Shown: one piece after another, positions 25,811 through 34,306 of the stretch
Layout: every line of letters starts with the position of its first letter
How positions within the stretch are numbered: position 1 is the stretch's first letter
NCBI RefSeq assembly: GCF_016899855.1
Contig: NZ_JACJJG010000014.1
Span: forward strand, 1-51,346
DNA length: 51,346 nt
From: Marseilla massiliensis
GTDB lineage: Bacteria > Bacteroidota > Bacteroidia > Bacteroidales > Bacteroidaceae
Direction of reading: 5' to 3'
The notes under the pieces: model-generated
Told to the model about the DNA's origin: nothing
What the model saw: only the letters and a program-made list of their open reading frames with translations
The model's database searches: none
Translations under genes and position numbers: made by a program

Positions 25811-26496
25811 GGCAGTTGAATGTTTGAGCGTGAGAACTCTCCGTTAATCCAGAACGTGGCCTCCGTTCCAATAAAATGCAGAAGCACATAACCCGGGTCG
25901 GCAGGCCCGCTGGGGAAGTGATGTACAAACCAGTCTTGCCACATATCCTTGCGTACGGCATCGTCAGTGATAATCTCTACTCTACCGCGCAAGGCAACGC
26001 CGTCACCATAACGGTCATAGCATAGCCCCGCCTTGTTGTTAGCCTTAAAGTCATTCACTTTCACGGAATCCGCGCTTGTTGCCATCCATACGTCGTTATA
26101 TGCTTCGGCATGTATTTTAGACATCTGCACAGGACGCGGATACCCGTCGGCATCTATCGACACAACGGTTACGTTTTCGCATTGGGCGAGCAGGTCAGCT
26201 GCTTTCTCTGTAATTGTCCTTGGGTCTTTTTCCTTCCATCGCTTCAAGGTAGGGAAATATCCAAGCATTTGTTCCTTTGCCTGCACAGCCGTAAGGTTTT
26301 GCCCGCTCTCGGCGTTAAGCTGGTCGATAAATTGCAGACAAAATTCAATCATCTGTGTCATGGTGAAGTTTTGCGTAAACCTGCCATCCTTATAGCAATA
26401 CTTGCAATAATCCGGGCAAAGGCTTCCGTCTGCCTCTGTACCATGATTGGTACCGTTAAGCGGCATACCGCAACTTTGACAAAATTGTTGTTCCAT
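25807..26496 (-). CDS. Zinc-ribbon / PNPOx-like (flavin reductase fold) fusion protein
   Basis: A 229-residue fusion. Residues 1-80 form the putative zinc ribbon seen in small Bacteroidota and Firmicutes proteins (FCQSCGMPLN...CPDYCKYCYKDGRF). Residues about 90-229 form a pyridoxamine-phosphate-oxidase-like split barrel (VTVVSIDADGYPRPVQMSKI...VWMATSADSVKVNDFKANNKAGLCY...VALRGRVEIITD). Such barrels bind FMN or F420, or act on small electrophiles. It leads the unit with DUF3795 and DJ-1-like genes and lies behind a structured leader (26576-26712). Confidence 0.85.
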   Translation of the reverse strand: MEQQFCQSCGMPLNGTNHGTEADGSLCPDYCKYCYKDGRFTQNFTMTQMIEFCLQFIDQLNAESGQNLTAVQAKEQMLGYFPTLKRWKEKDPRTITEKAADLLAQCENVTVVSIDADGYPRPVQMSKIHAEAYNDVWMATSADSVKVNDFKANNKAGLCYDRYGDGVALRGRVEIITDDAVRKDMWQDWFVHHFPSGPADPGYVLLHFIGTEATFWINGEFSRSNIQLP

Positions 26497-26499
26497 AGC

Positions 26500-26575
26500 A
26501 AATTTGTTTATCGTGCCTGTAAGCTCCTACTACAGGCGGTTGTTAAATGCAGAAGCGTGGAACTGTATGCCACGT
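26500..26575 (-). other. Two small hairpins in the leader of the PNPOx-like unit
   Basis: On the minus strand CGTGG...CCACG flanks CATACAGTT (about 26555-26574), and GCCTGTA...TACAGGC (about 26515-26538) forms a second stem just before the start codon at 26496. The second could hide the ribosome-binding region. Neither is followed by a T run. Confidence 0.45.
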
Positions 26576-26712
26576 CCTTGTGTACAGGTGCTAGGAAAAC
26601 CTTTATGAACAGATGTGGAAATAACAGCCCCACGCAGATGCGTGGAGACCATCATACCTTCTCCTGTTCAACGTGATTGAAGTTTCCTAGGCTTTGTACA
26701 CGCAGGAAGAAG
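26576..26712 (-). ncRNA. Candidate structured RNA or structured 5' leader (unidentified)
   Basis: A rod-like fold of about 137 nt. Reading the minus strand, the nested pairings are GTGTACA with TGTACAC, CTAGGAAA with TTTCCTAG, TGAACAG with CTGTTCA, and CCACGC with GCGTGG around ATCT, separated by internal loops. Minus-strand transcription is favoured because a TAnnTTTG element lies at 26768-26775 and the PNPOx-like gene follows. It does not show the conserved words of cobalamin, TPP, FMN or SAM riboswitches, RNase P, tmRNA or SRP RNA. A 6S-like RNA or an undescribed leader are both possible. Confidence 0.5.
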
Positions 26713-26767
26713 ACATAACGCCTCTTATTATCAATATGTTTTAGAAAGAGTTGCCTCTAACCGATTA

Positions 26768-26775
26768 CAAAAGTA
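26768..26775 (-). promoter_or_regulatory. Bacteroidota -7 promoter element (structured leader/PNPOx unit)
   Basis: The minus strand reads TACTTTTG. It lies about 55 nt before the structured region and 272 nt before the gene. Confidence 0.6.
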
Positions 26776-26908
26776 AAGAATTTATGTGACATTATAATCA
26801 TCTTTAAACGGTTTTCTTTATTTTTAAACAATTAATATTGTCCGTTCGACTATTTTGTTCATAATTAAACAAAATTTGGCGACAATGGCATTTCTCCTGG
26901 CGCTCCCA

Positions 26909-28039
26909 TCATTCGTCCACCAAGACCAAGTCGGCCATAACCATATCGCTGACGTAAATGCCGCGGCGGGTAAGGTGAAGGCGGCCGTCGGTAACGGCAA
27001 GCAATCCGTCGGTAATGTAATGCGAGGCTCCGTTGAGCAGGGTGTCGCGGTATGCCGAGCCGAGGCGAAGGGCAAGGGCGTCGAGGCTGATACCCTCACG
27101 GGTGCGCAGGGCGGTGGTTATGATGTCGTTGAAGGTGGTGCGGGCGTCAAGCTCCTCCCGCTCCATGGGCACGCGGCCTTGGGATATACCGTCGACGTAG
27201 CGGGCGATGTCGGCAACGTTCCATTGGCGCGAACGCAGGTCGAACGAGTGGGCGGCAGCACCGAGGCCTATATACGGCTCTTGCCTCCAATAGCTCGAGT
27301 TATGGCGCGAGCGGAAGCCTGGACGGGCGAAGTTGCTTATCTCGTAATGCTCGTAGCCTGAGACGGTAAGGCGGTCAACGAGTTCGTCGTACATGGCGAG
27401 GCTAAGCTCGTCGTCAATCTCGCTTACACTACCTTTCTCGAGCATGGCGTAAAGGGGCGTACCCTCCTCGTACATAAGGCTGTATGCCGAGATATGCTCC
27501 ACGCCGAGGCCGACGGCACGGGAGATGTCGTCGCGCCATTCGGCGATTGTTTCGCCTGGGAAGCCGAACATCAGGTCAATGCTTATGTTGGATATGCCCG
27601 CCCTGCGGAGGTTGTCCACCGCCATGGGTATGTCTGCCGAGCCGTGCCTGCGGCGCAAGAAGCGCAGACGGGCGTCGGAGAAGGTCTGCACACCCATGCT
27701 GACACGGTTGACGGGAGTGCGGGCGATGGCATGGGCGAAGTCTGGCGTAACGTCGTCGGGATTGCACTCGACGGTAACCTCTGCCTGCCTGTCGATGTCA
27801 AACACCTTATATATATATGACAAAAGACCAGCAAGCACATCAGCGCCAAGCACGGACGGCGTGCCTCCGCCAACATATACGGACGTGAACGGACCGCTGA
27901 TGTATCCGCGCCTCAACTCGGCCTCACGGCATACCGCCTTGACATACTCACGCCGCACATCAAGCCGCGTGGTGGAGTAAAAGCCGCAATATACGCAACG
28001 GCTCTTGCAAAACGGGATATGGATATAGATTCCGGACAC
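26909..28039 (-). CDS. hemW: Radical-SAM heme chaperone HemW-like protein
   Basis: A 376-residue radical-SAM protein of the HemN/HemW group. The cluster motif sits at the N-terminus (IPFCKSRCVYCGFYS), with GGGTPSVLG and VTVECNPDDVT following. It lacks the extra N-terminal residues of true coproporphyrinogen dehydrogenase HemN, and its length fits HemW, which transfers heme rather than oxidising coproporphyrinogen. The HemN C-terminal domain is present (MALRLREGISL-like: TALRTREGISLDALALRLG). It is a single gene with a promoter at 28139-28146. Confidence 0.9.
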   Translation of the reverse strand: MSGIYIHIPFCKSRCVYCGFYSTTRLDVRREYVKAVCREAELRRGYISGPFTSVYVGGGTPSVLGADVLAGLLSYIYKVFDIDRQAEVTVECNPDDVTPDFAHAIARTPVNRVSMGVQTFSDARLRFLRRRHGSADIPMAVDNLRRAGISNISIDLMFGFPGETIAEWRDDISRAVGLGVEHISAYSLMYEEGTPLYAMLEKGSVSEIDDELSLAMYDELVDRLTVSGYEHYEISNFARPGFRSRHNSSYWRQEPYIGLGAAAHSFDLRSRQWNVADIARYVDGISQGRVPMEREELDARTTFNDIITTALRTREGISLDALALRLGSAYRDTLLNGASHYITDGLLAVTDGRLHLTRRGIYVSDMVMADLVLVDE

Positions 28040-28138
28040 GGTTTTTAAATTAAAAAATGAACAATTAAAAATGAATAACTACCAACAAGGCTTTCAGATT
28101 TTCATTCTACACTTTTCATTTTCTATTGAATTTGCGTA

Positions 28139-28146
28139 CAAAATTA
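28139..28146 (-). promoter_or_regulatory. Bacteroidota -7 promoter element (hemW)
   Basis: The minus strand reads TAATTTTG, 100 nt before the hemW start. The intervening sequence is AT-rich and contains short TTCATTTT words. Confidence 0.5.
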
Positions 28147-28186
28147 CTAATATGTTTTAATTTTTATATGCTTTCCGTCATTTTAT

Positions 28187-28218
28187 TTTGCCAGTTTAGG
28201 TAAAAATGTGTAACTTAG
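28187..28218 (+). promoter_or_regulatory. Candidate promoter of the EF-G2 gene
   Basis: TTTG (28187-28190), a 20-nt spacer, then TAACTTAG (28211-28218), one base off TAnnTTTG. It lies 39 nt before the start at 28257. Confidence 0.5.
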
Positions 28219-28256
28219 AGGCCAATATTTTGTAACAAACTTAAATCTATATTTTT

Positions 28257-30419
28257 ATGAGAGTTTATCAGACTAACGAGATTAAAAACATCGCATTGCT
28301 TGGCAGTGCGGGCTCGGGCAAGACTACTCTTGCCGAAGCCATGTTGTATGAGAGCGGCGTGATAAAGCGCCGCGGTAGTGTAGAAGCCAAGAACACGGTA
28401 AGTGACTATTTCCCGGTTGAGCAGGAATACGGCTACTCGGTATTCTCAACCGTTTTTAACGTAGAGTGGAACAATAAGAAGCTTAATATCATTGATTGCC
28501 CGGGCGCCGACGACTTCGTAGGCCAGGCCATCACCGCCATGAACGTTACCGACCAGGCGCTAATCCTTATCAACGGCCAGTACGGACCTGAGGTCGGCAC
28601 GCAAAACAACTTCCGTTACACGGAGAAATTGAAGAAGCCGGTGATATTCCTCGTCAACCAGCTTGATAGCGACAAATGCGACTTTGACACGATAATATCC
28701 AGCATGAAGGACATATACGGTCCGAAGTGCGTCCAGATACAATACCCGATAGAGACAGGACCGGGCTTCAACGCCCTCATCGACGTGCTCCTGATGAAGA
28801 AATATTCATGGAAGCCCGAAGGCGGAGCGCCCATCATCGAGGACATCCCCGCAGAGGAGATGGACAAGGCAATGGAACTTCACAAGGCTCTCGTGGAAGC
28901 TGCCGCCGAGAATGACGAAACCCTGATGGAGAAATTCTTTGAGGAGGAAACTCTCACCGAGGACGAGATGCGCGAGGGAATACGCAAGGGACTCGTTACA
29001 AGGTCTATCTTCCCTGTATTCTGCGTTTGCGCAGGCAGGAGCATGGGCGTAAGACGATTGATGGAGTTCCTCGGCAACGTGGTACCTTTCGTAAGCGAAA
29101 TGCCTAAAGTACACAACACTCGCGGCGAGGAAGTTCCGGCCGAGACAAGCGGTCCCGAGTCGCTTTACTTCTTCAAGACCGGCGTAGAGCCGCACATCGG
29201 CGAAGTGTCATACTTCAAGGTGATGAGCGGAAGCGTGAAGCCGGGCGACGACCTGAGCAATGCCGACCGCGGCTCGAAGGAGCGTATCGCCAACATATAC
29301 GTGTGCGCGGGAGCTAACCGCCAGCCAGTGGATTGCCTCAACGCGGGCGACATAGGATGTACCGTAAAATTGAAAGACGTAAAGACGGGCAACACCCTGA
29401 ACGGAAAGGATTGCGACAACAGGTTCGACTTCATCAAGTATCCTAACTCGAAATACTCGCGCGCAATCAAGGCCGTAAACGAGGCCGACACAGAGAAGCT
29501 TATGGCCGCTCTCACCAAGATGCGCCAGGAAGACCCGACATGGGTGGTTGAACAAAGCAAGGAGTTAAGGCAGACAATTATACACGGACAGGGTGAGTTC
29601 CACCTGCGCACGTTGAAATGGCGCCTCGAGAACAACGAGAAACTGCCCGTGAAGTTCATCGACGCCAAGATTCCGTACCGCGAGACCATCACAAAGGCAG
29701 CGCGCGCCGACTACCGCCACAAGAAGCAATCGGGAGGTGCCGGCCAGTTCGGCGAGGTTCACCTCATCGTAGAGCCGTATGCCGACGGTATGCCCGACCC
29801 CGTTTCGTATAAGTTCAACGGACAGGAGTTCAAGATGAACATCAAGAGCAAGGAAGTAATCGACCTCGAATGGGGAGGCAAACTCGTGTTCATCAACTCA
29901 GTAGTAGGCGGTGCCATTGACACACGCTTCATGCCCGCCATCCTGAAAGGTATTATGGAGCGCATGGAGCAAGGCCCGTTGACAGGTAGCTACGCCAGGG
30001 ACGTGCGCGTTGTAGTGTACGACGGAAAGATGCACCCCGTAGACAGTAACGAGCTCTCGTTCATGCTCGCGGCACGCCACGCCTTCGCCGACGCCTTCAG
30101 GAACGCAGGGCCGAAGATCCTCGAGCCGATATACGACCTCGAGGTGTATGTCCCGGCCGACTTCATGGGCGACGTAATGAGCGACCTGCAGGGACGCCGC
30201 GCCCTGATAATGGGTATGGATAGTGAGGCCGGCTACCAGAAGCTACAGGCCAAGATACCACAAAAGGAACTTGCAAGCTACTCTATCTCGCTAAGTTCAC
30301 TCACAGGTGGCCGCGCATCATTCACCACCAAGTTCGCAAGTTATGAGCTTGTGCCGAATGAGATACAACAAGAGCTCATAAAAGCACACGAAGCTGAAAT
30401 GAGCGACAAGGACGAGTAA
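28257..30419 (+). CDS. fusA2: Elongation factor G paralogue EF-G2
   Basis: A 720-residue translation-factor GTPase homologue. G1 is GSAGSGKT (16-23). The switch II motif reads D80-C-P-G-A84-D-D instead of DTPGHVDF, so the catalytic histidine is Ala; the switch I region (EQEYGYSVF) also departs from QERGITI. G4 is N134-Q-L-D. Domains II-V follow. An EF-G2 of Bacteroides thetaiotaomicron has been reported to support translation without GTPase activity, and this gene has matching substitutions. It is flanked by its own promoter and a terminator. Confidence 0.92.
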   Translation: MRVYQTNEIKNIALLGSAGSGKTTLAEAMLYESGVIKRRGSVEAKNTVSDYFPVEQEYGYSVFSTVFNVEWNNKKLNIIDCPGADDFVGQAITAMNVTDQALILINGQYGPEVGTQNNFRYTEKLKKPVIFLVNQLDSDKCDFDTIISSMKDIYGPKCVQIQYPIETGPGFNALIDVLLMKKYSWKPEGGAPIIEDIPAEEMDKAMELHKALVEAAAENDETLMEKFFEEETLTEDEMREGIRKGLVTRSIFPVFCVCAGRSMGVRRLMEFLGNVVPFVSEMPKVHNTRGEEVPAETSGPESLYFFKTGVEPHIGEVSYFKVMSGSVKPGDDLSNADRGSKERIANIYVCAGANRQPVDCLNAGDIGCTVKLKDVKTGNTLNGKDCDNRFDFIKYPNSKYSRAIKAVNEADTEKLMAALTKMRQEDPTWVVEQSKELRQTIIHGQGEFHLRTLKWRLENNEKLPVKFIDAKIPYRETITKAARADYRHKKQSGGAGQFGEVHLIVEPYADGMPDPVSYKFNGQEFKMNIKSKEVIDLEWGGKLVFINSVVGGAIDTRFMPAILKGIMERMEQGPLTGSYARDVRVVVYDGKMHPVDSNELSFMLAARHAFADAFRNAGPKILEPIYDLEVYVPADFMGDVMSDLQGRRALIMGMDSEAGYQKLQAKIPQKELASYSISLSSLTGGRASFTTKFASYELVPNEIQQELIKAHEAEMSDKDE

Positions 30420-30441
30420 AACCATCCATAACATATTATGA

Positions 30442-30480
30442 CGGGCAGGCAACGGCTCACTACCGATTGCCTGCCCGCTT
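30442..30480 (+). terminator. Intrinsic terminator of the EF-G2 gene
   Basis: CGGGCAGGCAA (30442-30452) pairs perfectly with TTGCCTGCCCG (30467-30477) over 11 bp, followed by CTTATT. The T tract is weak but the stem is strong. It fills most of the gap to cobU, leaving no room for a cobalamin riboswitch. Confidence 0.8.
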
Positions 30481-30517
30481 ATTGCGCAAGTACACGTACA
30501 ATATCTTGAAACCATAA

Positions 30518-31045
30518 ATGAGAAAAATCATACTTGTCACCGGAGGACAACGGTCTGGCAAAAGCGTATATGCCGAGAAGCTTGCGCTAAGCCTCTCGCC
30601 AACCCCCGTATATCTTGCCACGGCCCATGTCTGGGACGACGAATTCGCCCTGCGCGTAAGACGCCACAAGGAAAGGCGCGGCCCGCAATGGGAGAACATA
30701 GAGGAAGAGAAACACTTAAGCCGTCACGACATAACCGGCAAAGTGGCCGTGATAGATTGCATCACGTTATGGTGTACCAACTTCTTCTTCAACCGTGACG
30801 AATACGGACGGCAACCATCTGTTGAAGAAGCGCTTGCCGAAATAGAACGTGAGTTTGACCGCTTTACCGACCAAGACGCCACATTCATCTTCGTAACTAA
30901 CGAAATAGGGAGCGGAGAGGTAAGCAACAACGCCGTACAACGCCGCTTCACCGACATGCAGGGATGGATGAACCAATACGTAGCCGCCCGTGCCGACGAA
31001 GTAGTACTCATGGTCAGCGGCATTCCGGTGAAAATAAAAGGATAG
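30518..31045 (+). CDS. cobU: Adenosylcobinamide kinase / adenosylcobinamide-phosphate guanylyltransferase
   Basis: A bifunctional cytoplasmic enzyme that phosphorylates adenosylcobinamide and then attaches GMP, the entry to nucleotide-loop assembly. The Walker A motif is TGGQRSGKS (residues 8-16), and family motifs are VYLATAHVWDDEF, RRHKERRGPQW (with the GMP-accepting His), VAVIDCITLW and FVTNEIGSG. The length of 175 residues is normal. It is the first of four cob genes in a row on the plus strand. Confidence 0.95.
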   Translation: MRKIILVTGGQRSGKSVYAEKLALSLSPTPVYLATAHVWDDEFALRVRRHKERRGPQWENIEEEKHLSRHDITGKVAVIDCITLWCTNFFFNRDEYGRQPSVEEALAEIEREFDRFTDQDATFIFVTNEIGSGEVSNNAVQRRFTDMQGWMNQYVAARADEVVLMVSGIPVKIKG

Positions 31046-31224
31046 GAATATAAAGGTAAAAGAGTAAAAAGGGGCTTGGAAGGCGAGAATGCATATTTTC
31101 TTAATTCTTAACTCTTAATTTCCAAGGCATTTGGCTTTAACTCCTAACGAGCGTAGCGAGTGATAACTCCTTTAACGTCTTTAACTACTATACTTTAACT
31201 TCTTTACTCCTGAAATGACAACAA
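31046..31224. repeat. Word-repeat tract between cobU and cobT
   Basis: Short runs of AAGGTAAAAGAGTAAAAAGG (31054-31073), TTAATTCTTAACTCTTAATT (31102-31121) and AACTCCT/AACTTC words (31139-31205), plus GAGCGTAGCGAG near 31148, fill the 179-nt gap. Pairing between the two ends is only partial. Confidence 0.5.
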
Positions 31225-32274
31225 ATGAGAACATACAATATCCATAAGCCTGACGCGGCATTGCTTGACGCCATCAGACACAAGATAGACAATCTCAACA
31301 AACCCAAAGGCTCATTGGGAAGGCTCGAGGATTTGGCCATGCAGATATGCCTTATCCAGCAAACACTTACGCCGAAGCTCAATAATCCCTGCCACCTGTT
31401 GTTCGGCGGCGACCACGGAATTGAGCACGAGAAAGTAAGCGTATCGCCACGTGAAATAACGTGGCAACAAATGCTCAACTTCGCGAAAGGCGGCGGAGGG
31501 GTGAACATGTTTTGCCGGCAACATGGATTCAAGCTATATCTTGTCGACGTAGGGGTTGACTATGACCTAAGCAATTGCCATGAAATATATAACCGGAAGA
31601 TTGCCCCGGGAACGGCCAACTTCATCGACGGCCCGGCCATGAGCGAGGAACAATACCGGCAGGCGCTTGACGTAGGAGCCGAATTCGTGGACAAATGCCA
31701 TGCCGACGGATGCAACATTGTATGCGTAGGCGAGATGGGTATTGCCAATACGTCGCCCTCAAGCGTATGGATGAGCCTGCTCGGAGACATACCCCTTGAT
31801 GAATGTATCGGCGCGGGTGCCGGACTTGACAATGCCGGCATAAGGCATAAATCCGACGTATTGAACCGCGCGGTAAACCGTTTCATATCCGAAACGGGTG
31901 GAAAGGCCGATACTAACACAGTGATACGCTACTTCGGAGGTTTCGAAATGGTAAGCGCCGTAGGCGCAATGTTGCGTGCCGCCGAACTCGGACTTATCGT
32001 ATTGGTTGACGGATTCATCATGACGGCATGCGCCCTGGCGGCCGTAAGGCTATATCCGGAAGCCAAAGAATACATGATATTCGGACACGTAGGCGACGAG
32101 AACGGCCACCGCCGCCTGCTCGACTTGCTCGGTGCCCAGCCATTGTTAAATCTCGGACTCAGGCTCGGAGAAGGCACCGGAGCTCTTTGCGCCTACCCTA
32201 TTGTTGAAAGTGCCGTAAGAATGATTAACGAAATGAATAACTTTGACAATGCGCATATCACTAAATACTTTTAA
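31225..32274 (+). CDS. cobT: Nicotinate-nucleotide:dimethylbenzimidazole phosphoribosyltransferase
   Basis: Activates the lower-ligand base by making alpha-ribazole phosphate. Family signatures are LNKPKGSLGRLEDLA, FGGDHGIEHEKVS, CVGEMGIANTSPSS, GAGAGLDNAGIRHK and the C-terminal catalytic region LRLGEGTGA. The length of 349 residues is normal. Its 3' end overlaps cobS by about 30 nt, so expression is coupled. Which base is attached cannot be told from sequence. Confidence 0.95.
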   Translation: MRTYNIHKPDAALLDAIRHKIDNLNKPKGSLGRLEDLAMQICLIQQTLTPKLNNPCHLLFGGDHGIEHEKVSVSPREITWQQMLNFAKGGGGVNMFCRQHGFKLYLVDVGVDYDLSNCHEIYNRKIAPGTANFIDGPAMSEEQYRQALDVGAEFVDKCHADGCNIVCVGEMGIANTSPSSVWMSLLGDIPLDECIGAGAGLDNAGIRHKSDVLNRAVNRFISETGGKADTNTVIRYFGGFEMVSAVGAMLRAAELGLIVLVDGFIMTACALAAVRLYPEAKEYMIFGHVGDENGHRRLLDLLGAQPLLNLGLRLGEGTGALCAYPIVESAVRMINEMNNFDNAHITKYF

Positions 32275-33067
32275 ATGGTATGACCCCGCCTGGGCGGCTT
32301 TCATATTCTTCACACGCCTTCCATTATGGCGAATACACGAACCGCCGCGCGAATGTTATCGCTCGGTAGTTGAGTTCTGGCCGCTCGTAGGCTGGCTTAC
32401 CGGGGGCATAATGGCCGCCGTGATTTACTTCGGAAGCTTTATCATGCCACATGCCATCGCCGTACTTCTTGCCATCGCGGCAAGGATACTTGTGACCGGC
32501 GCGTTGCACGAGGACGGCCTGGCCGACTTCTTCGACGGCTTCGGAGGAGGCGGCAACAACCGCCAACGCATACTCGACATCATGAAAGACTCGCGCATAG
32601 GCACTTACGGCGTTATCGGACTGGGGTTGTACATGCTCATCCTGTTTTTCTCATTATCGTCAATGCCGGCCAAATTGGCGGCTCTTACGATATTGGCGGC
32701 CGACCCGTTTTGCAAGATGGTATCGGCGCAGATAATCTCCATGATGCCTTACGCACGGACGGAAGACGAAGCCAAGGCGCGCGTGGTGTACCGCAAGATA
32801 AACCTGAAGGCGGGTATAGGCCTGTTCATACAGGGTATATTGCCGCTCGTATTTCTAATCTTTGCCGTCGACGGGAGGATACGTTGGGATTTGCTCATCT
32901 TCGCCCCATGCCTTGTTATGTACTTTCTGTATCTCATGATATGGCATAAGATTAAGGGATACACGGGCGATTGTTGCGGCGCGATATTCCTTCTCACCGA
33001 ACTTTCATTCTACCTCTGCGCAACATATCAGTTTTTTAACAACAACGCATTATGGACATTGTTTTAG
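32243..33067 (+). CDS. cobS: Adenosylcobinamide-GDP ribazoletransferase
   Basis: The membrane enzyme that joins adenosylcobinamide-GDP and alpha-ribazole(-phosphate). Signatures are FFTRLPLW near the N-terminus and GALHEDGLADFFDGFGGGGNNRQRILDIMKDS, split here by its acidic pair ALHEDGLADFFDG, plus RIGTYGVIGL. Several hydrophobic helices cover the remainder. The start is 32243 or the ATG at 32249; both overlap cobT. The stop overlaps the cobC start by 16 nt. Confidence 0.93.
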   Translation: MTMRISLNTFKWYDPAWAAFIFFTRLPLWRIHEPPRECYRSVVEFWPLVGWLTGGIMAAVIYFGSFIMPHAIAVLLAIAARILVTGALHEDGLADFFDGFGGGGNNRQRILDIMKDSRIGTYGVIGLGLYMLILFFSLSSMPAKLAALTILAADPFCKMVSAQIISMMPYARTEDEAKARVVYRKINLKAGIGLFIQGILPLVFLIFAVDGRIRWDLLIFAPCLVMYFLYLMIWHKIKGYTGDCCGAIFLLTELSFYLCATYQFFNNNALWTLF

Positions 33068-33579
33068 TAAGACATACCAGCGTGGGTGTACCCAAGGGCA
33101 CATGCTACGGTTGGAGTGACGTGCCGGTGGCCGAAACATTCGAGAGTGAAGCCGCCATGACAAAGATAAACCTCGGCGATGAGCCGTTCGACGCCGTGTA
33201 CTCGTCACCCCTGACAAGGGCAAGAAAGCTGGCCGAGTATTGCGGCTGGCCGGAGCCTATCGTTGACGACAGGCTGAAGGAGATGAACATGGGCGACTGG
33301 GAGATGAAGCTGTTTGACGAGATCGAGGACGAGAACCTGCAACGCTGGTACGACGACTACATGCACCTGGCGGCAACCAACGGCGAGAGCTTTCCCGTAT
33401 TGTACGCCCGCGTGGCCTCGTTCCTTGACGAACTGAAGACCAAGCCCTACCGGCGCGTGGCCATATTCGCCCATGGCGGCGTGCTCATCTGCGCCGGAAT
33501 ATACGGAGGGTTATTTCCCGAGAAGGATTGCTTTAGCCACCTTGTACCCTTCGGAGGAACGGAAACGATAAATATTTAA
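33052..33579 (+). CDS. cobC: Alpha-ribazole phosphatase-like histidine phosphatase
   Basis: A 175-residue histidine-phosphatase-fold protein. The catalytic RHT motif lies at the N-terminus (VLVRHTSVGVPKGTCYGWSDV) and the second histidine in VAIFAHGGVLICAG; YSSPLTRARKLAEY and EMNMGDWE are family motifs. Overlap with cobS makes removal of the 5'-phosphate in alpha-ribazole pathway the likely role. It closes the cobU-cobT-cobS-cobC run. Confidence 0.9.
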   Translation: MDIVLVRHTSVGVPKGTCYGWSDVPVAETFESEAAMTKINLGDEPFDAVYSSPLTRARKLAEYCGWPEPIVDDRLKEMNMGDWEMKLFDEIEDENLQRWYDDYMHLAATNGESFPVLYARVASFLDELKTKPYRRVAIFAHGGVLICAGIYGGLFPEKDCFSHLVPFGGTETINI

Positions 33580-33674
33580 TTAAGAGTTAAGAAAACCTGC
33601 CTCAACAAAAGAACATTCTCCACTTACAATTACGGAATTACAGATAATGCTTCTCCTTAATTAACCCTCAACCA
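33580..33674. repeat. Short word-repeat tract after cobC
   Basis: TTAAGAGTTAAGAAAACC follows directly on the cobC stop region, and TTCTCCTTAATTAACCC precedes the next gene. The two ends can pair weakly. Confidence 0.4.
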
Positions 33675-34262
33675 ATGAACGCCTTAATAAAAGCCTCAGA
33701 GAATGTCCAACACCGTGCATGGAATATCATACGCCAAACCAAAGTAATGGATATATGGACTGCCCACGGCGCCGAGGTCAACGTAGTAGGCTCGCTTGCC
33801 ATGGGGCTTATGATGAAACACCTTGACATCGACCTGCACGTATATTCATCACCGTTGACGATAAAGGCAAGTTTCAACGCAATGTCGCAAATCGCCGAAT
33901 GTCCCGGAATAACCAGAATAGAGTGCCGCAACCTGCTCGACACCGAGGAGGAGTGTATAGAATGGCATGCCTGGTACGTAGACGGGCAGGGCGACACATG
34001 GCAAATCGACATTATACACATAGTGAAGGGGTCGAAGTACGACGGCTATTTCGAACGCATGGCACGCCAAGTGAAACAAGCGTTGACCGACGATACGCGC
34101 CTCGCCATACTACGCCTCAAGAACGAAACTCCTGACAACGAGCACATAATGGGCGTAGAATATTACCAAGCCGTGCTGAAATACGGCGTCAGGACAATGC
34201 CCGAATTCATCGAATGGCGCAAGTCACACCCTACTGACGGCATTTTAGAATGGACACCGTAA
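33675..34262 (+). CDS. Nucleotidyltransferase-like protein
   Basis: A 195-residue protein of unknown function. VNVVGSLAMGLMMKHLDIDLHVY resembles the GS...DxD metal-binding core of the nucleotidyltransferase fold (G-S then D-I-D about ten residues later), split across residues 36-58. A further acidic motif WQIDIIHI could give the third carboxylate. Close relatives in Bacteroidales are unnamed. It starts 95 nt after cobC and ends 45 nt before the VOC gene, so it may be part of either unit. Confidence 0.7.
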   Translation: MNALIKASENVQHRAWNIIRQTKVMDIWTAHGAEVNVVGSLAMGLMMKHLDIDLHVYSSPLTIKASFNAMSQIAECPGITRIECRNLLDTEEECIEWHAWYVDGQGDTWQIDIIHIVKGSKYDGYFERMARQVKQALTDDTRLAILRLKNETPDNEHIMGVEYYQAVLKYGVRTMPEFIEWRKSHPTDGILEWTP

Positions 34263-34306
34263 TACTTCACGCACCATTAACAAAGCAAACATAAATCGTA
34301 AACAAC

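Noticed and set aside
26576..26712. Structured RNA as tmRNA, RNase P or SRP RNA
   Set aside because: The conserved words of these RNAs are not present and the size is wrong.
26497..26908. tRNA or other small known RNA gene in this gap
   Set aside because: No T-arm GGTTCRANTCC or CCA-type acceptor pattern was found here or elsewhere in the window.
30420..30517. Cobalamin riboswitch before cobU
   Set aside because: The gap is too short and is mostly a terminator hairpin.
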